Source of the DNA: an uncultured Clostridia bacterium
Lineage (GTDB): Bacteria; Bacillota; Clostridia; TANB77; CAG-508
Direction: 5' to 3'
DNA length: 35,529 bases
Assembly (NCBI GenBank): GCA_944390535.1
Contig: CALXQV010000060.1
Coordinates: 1-35,529 of the forward strand
Shown: one piece after another, positions 32,879-35,529 of the stretch
Layout of the letters: every line of letters starts with the position of its first letter
Position numbering within the stretch: the first letter of the stretch is position 1
Notes under the pieces: model-generated
What the model saw: only the letters and a program-made list of their open reading frames with translations
Databases searched by the model: none
Told to the model about the DNA's origin: nothing
Program-made: the position numbers and the translations under genes

Positions 32879-33412
32879 ATGCAATATACAAGCAAATATC
32901 AGTCCCCATTGGGAGAAATTATGATTGCAGCAGATGGTAAAGGACTAACAGGATTATGGTTTGTAGGACAAAAATATTTTGCGCTTTATTTAGATAAAGA
33001 GAATGAAGAAAAGGAAACACCAATATTAAAAGATACAAAAAAATGGTTAGATATTTATTTCAGTGGTAAAGAACCAAACTTTACATTACCACTTCATTTT
33101 ACTGGAACTGATTTTCAAAATGAAGTATGGAAAATTCTTTATTCAATTCCATATGGTAAGACAATGACTTATGGAGAAATAGCAAATATTCTAGCGAAAC
33201 GAAAAGGATTAAAAAGAATGTCAGCACAAGCAGTTGGTGGAGCAGTTGGAAAAAATGAAATATCCATTATTGTTCCTTGTCATAGAGTTGTTGGTAGTAA
33301 TGGAAGTTTAACAGGGTATGCTGGAGGAATTGATAAAAAAATAGAATTGTTAAAATTAGAGAATGGTTATAAAAATGAATTTTACAAACCAAAAAAGAGT
33401 ACAGCAATGTAG
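32879..33412 (+). CDS. ogt: Methylated-DNA-[protein]-cysteine methyltransferase (Ogt/MGMT)
   Basis: A 177-aa suicide repair protein that removes alkyl groups from O6-alkylguanine. The N-terminal domain begins YTSKYQSPLGEIMIAADGKGLTGLWF. The DNA-binding and active-site domain begins FQNEVWKILYSIPYGKTMTYGEIA (near residue 80) and continues with AVGGAVGKNEISIIVPCHRVVGSNGSLTGYAGG. The acceptor Cys lies in IVPCHR and the Arg finger equivalent in KRMSAQAVG, where Arg is followed by Met. The RMSAQAVGGA(V) variant with GKN is typical of Firmicute Ogt. It has a strong GGAGG ribosome site inside an Ada-domain remnant, an arrangement recalling the Ada operon. No terminator is visible after it. Confidence 0.93.
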   Translation: MQYTSKYQSPLGEIMIAADGKGLTGLWFVGQKYFALYLDKENEEKETPILKDTKKWLDIYFSGKEPNFTLPLHFTGTDFQNEVWKILYSIPYGKTMTYGEIANILAKRKGLKRMSAQAVGGAVGKNEISIIVPCHRVVGSNGSLTGYAGGIDKKIELLKLENGYKNEFYKPKKSTAM

Positions 33413-33565
33413 CATACAAATTATAATAAATCTAATAATAGTCATTTTCACACTAACTGAAAGATGTTAATAAAAATTGCAAAATTGTAAGATAAAGTTG
33501 ATAGAAAAACAATAATAAAATATCATTTAGAAAAAGGCAAATATACAACATATTTTTACATTTTC

Positions 33566-33583
33566 CATAGTATATACTATAGG
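33566..33583 (+). promoter_or_regulatory. Possible sporulation-type (sigma-K-like) -10 with palindrome
   Basis: CATAGTATA (33566-33574) fits the sigma-K -10 pattern CATA-N3-TA, with an ACA 15 bases upstream (33548-33550), and overlaps a perfect 14-base palindrome ATAGTATATACTAT (33567-33580). Evidence is weak in AT-rich DNA; no other sporulation gene is in the window. Confidence 0.3.
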
Positions 33584-33595
33584 AGGAATGTAGAA

Positions 33596-34138
33596 ATGTG
33601 TTGTTGTCATGATGTTTGCAGAACAATAAAAGTATTATCAGTCATTAATTTTATCATTTTCATTAGTATATTAATTTTATTGCTTATTGTTTTCATCAAT
33701 AATGGAAATATGAATAATAAAAATATTTTAGTAACTGTGGCAAGGGCAGGTGATAATACACAAGTAGGAGATGCGATTATCAATTTTGGAGAAAATCAAA
33801 TTGTAGAAGGAACTGCATTAAGTCATGAAGAAGGAACTAGTCAAATTCGTATAAATGAAAATGGAATTTATCAGATATCTTACCAGTTAGAGGGAATTGA
33901 CCAAGGGGCTTCAACAAGATTTAATTTTAATGCAATTCTTTTAGTGAATAATGTGCCTTTAACAGACACCTTAAATGAAGGAGCGGTTCTGAGTGAAGAT
34001 ATTGTAAATAATCGTTATACACTCACAAGTACAGTGATATTGAGATTAAATGCAGGAGATGTCTTACAACTTGGTGCTTTATCATTTGAAAATGTAACAT
34101 ATCCAAATGCACGTATCGATATTGAAAAGATTGGATAA
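33596..34138 (+). CDS. Surface protein with BclA/TNF-like C-terminal domain
   Basis: A 180-aa protein with a Cys-rich cytosolic tip (MCCCHDVC), one membrane span (residues 12-34), and a C-terminal beta-sandwich. That domain reads GTALSHEEGTSQIRINENGIYQISYQL, ILLVNNVPLTDTL, ... LTSTVILRLNAGDVLQLGALSFENVTY...ARIDIEKIG, the jelly-roll of BclA-C/TNF-like domains found on exosporium and other surface collagen-like proteins. There is no collagen repeat. By topology the domain would be external. A GGAGGAATGTA ribosome region lies before the ATG, and the gene ends with a strong terminator. Whether it is a spore protein is not shown. Confidence 0.8.
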   Translation: MCCCHDVCRTIKVLSVINFIIFISILILLLIVFINNGNMNNKNILVTVARAGDNTQVGDAIINFGENQIVEGTALSHEEGTSQIRINENGIYQISYQLEGIDQGASTRFNFNAILLVNNVPLTDTLNEGAVLSEDIVNNRYTLTSTVILRLNAGDVLQLGALSFENVTYPNARIDIEKIG

Positions 34139-34140
34139 GG

Positions 34141-34184
34141 AAAAATGCCGTTTAGTGATAGATATTACTAAATGGTATTTTTTT
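34141..34184 (+). terminator. Terminator after the BclA-like gene
   Basis: A 16-bp stem (34141-34156 with 34167-34182, two G-T wobbles) around a 10-base loop, with A run and T run. Confidence 0.85.
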
Positions 34185-34189
34185 ATTGA

Positions 34190-34448
34190 AAAATTGTTTT
34201 CCTATTCAACAAAAAACAACATTGTACAGAAAAATTGCAAAGCAATTTTTCGCGTCGACAAGTCTTTACGCTGCTTTGAGAACTTAAATATATATAGTTA
34301 AATTAAAAAGTAGAGAAAAGTTCTCGAGAAGCGAGATTTGTCCATAATAGTTTAAAATTTGGAAAATGTGGTGACATGTTATTAAATTATAGACGAAAAT
34401 TGTTTTTTATAGTATGATAATAATATAGGAATTGGGAGAAAGAATAAC
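34190..34448. other. Structured non-coding stretch
   Basis: No gene is supported here. It contains TTTTCCTATTCAA (34199-34211, shared with 28638-28650), a perfect 10-bp hairpin GAAAAATTGC/GCAATTTTTC (34229-34238 with 34242-34251), an 8-bp inverted repeat (GAGAACTT 34278-34285, AAGTTCTC 34318-34325) overlapping the palindrome TTCTCGAGAA (34321-34330), and locally higher GC. A short frame crossing it (34107-34301) lacks a ribosome site. Confidence 0.5.
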
Positions 34449-35024
34449 ATGGGTAATTACAAAGAAAATATAGAAAAATTAGAAAAACAGAAATTTTATT
34501 TCTTAAAAGAAAAAAGAGAACCACCTAATAAAGATGTATGTATCTGGGATAGTAGACCTAGTTTTATCCCGTTTATCTTGAATAGAAAATTTTTGGATAC
34601 AATTGTAATACTATGTGTTTTATGGTATTTTGATTTTACGTTCTTTATATTCACAAATCTTTTATTATTTATATATTTTATTAGTTGGGTGATAACTATA
34701 TATGAATATTTAACAACACAGTATTTTATTACATTGACACATCTTGTTTTACATATAGGAAGTAAGTACTATTATTATCCAATAGATAAATTAGAAAAAG
34801 AAGATTTTGAAGTGCATTTTAATACTTTTGATTTGATTTTCAAATGTAAAACAATCACATATGCTTATTACAAGTTGAAAGATGTACCAAAAGGAGTATG
34901 GATATCAGTACGTAGAAGAGCTACAGGAAATTCAAATATATGGTATAAGAAAGCTACATTTTGTCATATAAAAGATTATGATATGCTATATGAATACGGA
35001 ACAAAAAATCAAAAAGGTATATGA
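34449..35024 (+). CDS. Membrane protein with PH-like C-terminal domain
   Basis: A 191-aa protein with a soluble, charged N-terminus (1-45) rich in Lys and Glu, two hydrophobic spans (about 52-85), then a region reading TQYFITLTHLVLHIGSKYYYYPIDKLEKEDFEV that resembles the start of bacterial PH (bPH2-type) domains, followed by a Gly/Lys-rich loop and a C-terminal KDYDMLYEYG. I see no catalytic motif. A GGGAGAAAG ribosome site precedes the ATG. Function unknown; family assignment tentative. Confidence 0.6.
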   Translation: MGNYKENIEKLEKQKFYFLKEKREPPNKDVCIWDSRPSFIPFILNRKFLDTIVILCVLWYFDFTFFIFTNLLLFIYFISWVITIYEYLTTQYFITLTHLVLHIGSKYYYYPIDKLEKEDFEVHFNTFDLIFKCKTITYAYYKLKDVPKGVWISVRRRATGNSNIWYKKATFCHIKDYDMLYEYGTKNQKGI

Positions 35025-35087
35025 ACAAAGTAATATTACATCTACATTAAACAAATAATAAATAGGTTATATAAAGGGGAGAGATAA

Positions 35088-35362
35088 ATGGAAAAAATAC
35101 AAAACAATTTATCATATGGATTCTTATTACAACAATATTTGTAGAAATATCACAATTTGTAACATATAGAGGTTCAACAGATATTGATGATGTTCTTTTA
35201 AATGTCATAGGAACAGTAGCCGTATACAGGTTTATGAAAACAAAGTTTATGCAAATACTATTAAGTTTAGATGATAACAAATTAAATAAAGAAAAACAAT
35301 TAAATGATAAATCTAAAAAAGAATTAAAACAAAATGATAATACGGAGGGAAACAATGAATAA
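35088..35362 (+). pseudogene. VanZ-like protein remnant, frameshifted
   Basis: A good start (ATG 35088 behind AAGGGGAGAG) reads only 18 codons (MEKIQNNL...) to TAG. In another frame, from 35108, the sequence continues IIWILITTIFVEISQFVTYRGSTDIDDVLLNVIGTVAVYRF, which is the C-terminal span region of VanZ-family proteins (EISQF..RGSTDIDD), followed by a Lys-rich tail to TAA 35360-35362. The N-terminal spans are missing and a one-base gain (or two-base loss) near 35100-35108 is required to join the pieces, so this is a doubly damaged gene. VanZ-like proteins are linked to teicoplanin resistance in some cocci, but the general function is unknown. Confidence 0.7.
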
Positions 35363-35529
35363 ACCTATCATAGGAATAGTATCCAAACATTATGCTACTT
35401 ACAAATCAAATAAAATAGATACTTTTATAAGAGATGAAGTAAAACAAGCAATCTTTGATAATGGTGGAGTAGCTATTGGAATACTACCTACAGAAGCTAA
35501 TATAAACTATTGTGGAGATAATTGGAAAG
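35355..35529 (+). CDS. Gamma-glutamyl-gamma-aminobutyrate hydrolase-like (peptidase C26), partial
   Basis: Begins at ATG 35355 behind ACGGAGGGA, overlapping the VanZ remnant end by eight bases, and runs off the window after 58 complete codons. The visible part MNKPIIGIVSKHY ... DEVKQAIFDNGGVAIGILPTEANINY is the N-terminus of PuuD-like class I glutamine-amidotransferase-fold hydrolases, which cut gamma-glutamyl bonds. The nucleophile Cys lies beyond the window, so activity cannot be judged. Confidence 0.7.
   Translation, partial: MNKPIIGIVSKHYATYKSNKIDTFIRDEVKQAIFDNGGVAIGILPTEANINYCGDNWK

Noticed and set aside
34107..34301. 64-codon open frame after the BclA-like gene
   Set aside because: It overlaps the end of that gene and its terminator; no ribosome site.
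1..35529. CRISPR array, tRNA or rRNA genes
   Set aside because: No regularly spaced repeats and no tRNA or rRNA core sequences were seen on either strand by reading; short or unusual ones could be missed without a search.

Overview
The window comes from an AT-rich (well under 35% GC by eye) Gram-positive-type bacterium, most likely an uncultured or gut-type member of the Clostridia/Bacillota. The reasons are strong AGGAGG-like ribosome sites, TTGACA/TATAAT-type promoters, hairpin-plus-T-run terminators, and families common in that group (Rpn nuclease, DUF4116, DUF3737, YmdB, AIM24). TGA is used as a stop (for example at the end of the first ABC transporter gene) and TGG as Trp, so the code is standard rather than the Mycoplasma code. 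No rRNA, tRNA or CRISPR array was seen.

Layout. Positions 1-8250 hold housekeeping and accessory genes on both strands: the end of an Rpn/PD-(D/E)XK nuclease gene, a UMPH-1-type 5'-nucleotidase, a DUF4116 repeat protein, the phosphodiesterase YfcE, a MgtA-like Mg2+ P-type ATPase, an AIM24 protein and a ZIP metal transporter. A 296-bp near-palindromic element (3481-3776) sits exactly between the convergent yfcE and mgtA genes and touches the mgtA stop codon. Positions 8330-18556 are unusually rich in transporters: two related MFS (YqgE-like) proteins, an EamA permease, two MATE exporters and two further MFS-like carriers. From about 14570 to 25817 a long same-strand run with tiny gaps or overlaps looks like one or a few operons: MFS, a frameshifted HAD phosphatase, YmdB, MFS, histidine phosphatase, YgjV-like, HIT-like, PHP phosphatase, S66 LD-carboxypeptidase, a heterodimeric ABC exporter with one degenerate ATP site, and a small membrane protein.

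Positions 26700-31600 form a distinct module that I read as a LysR-controlled redox/surface cluster: an alpha/beta hydrolase with a Cys nucleophile, a membrane-anchored flavodoxin, a frameshifted LysR regulator, a small conserved-looking protein, a DUF3737 beta-helix protein and a membrane-anchored cyclophilin-like protein. The same 17-bp LysR-type operator sits directly against the -35 box of two promoters, one before the hydrolase and one between lysR and the small-protein operon, so one regulator plausibly drives both arms.

Positions 31600-35529 look decayed and recently rearranged. They hold a strong promoter leading into a 31-codon ORF, a 3'-truncated RhuM gene fused to a remnant of an Ada-type metal-binding domain, an intact Ogt methyltransferase, a BclA/TNF-like surface protein, structured non-coding DNA, a PH-like membrane protein, a broken VanZ-like gene, and the start of a peptidase C26 gene running off the end.
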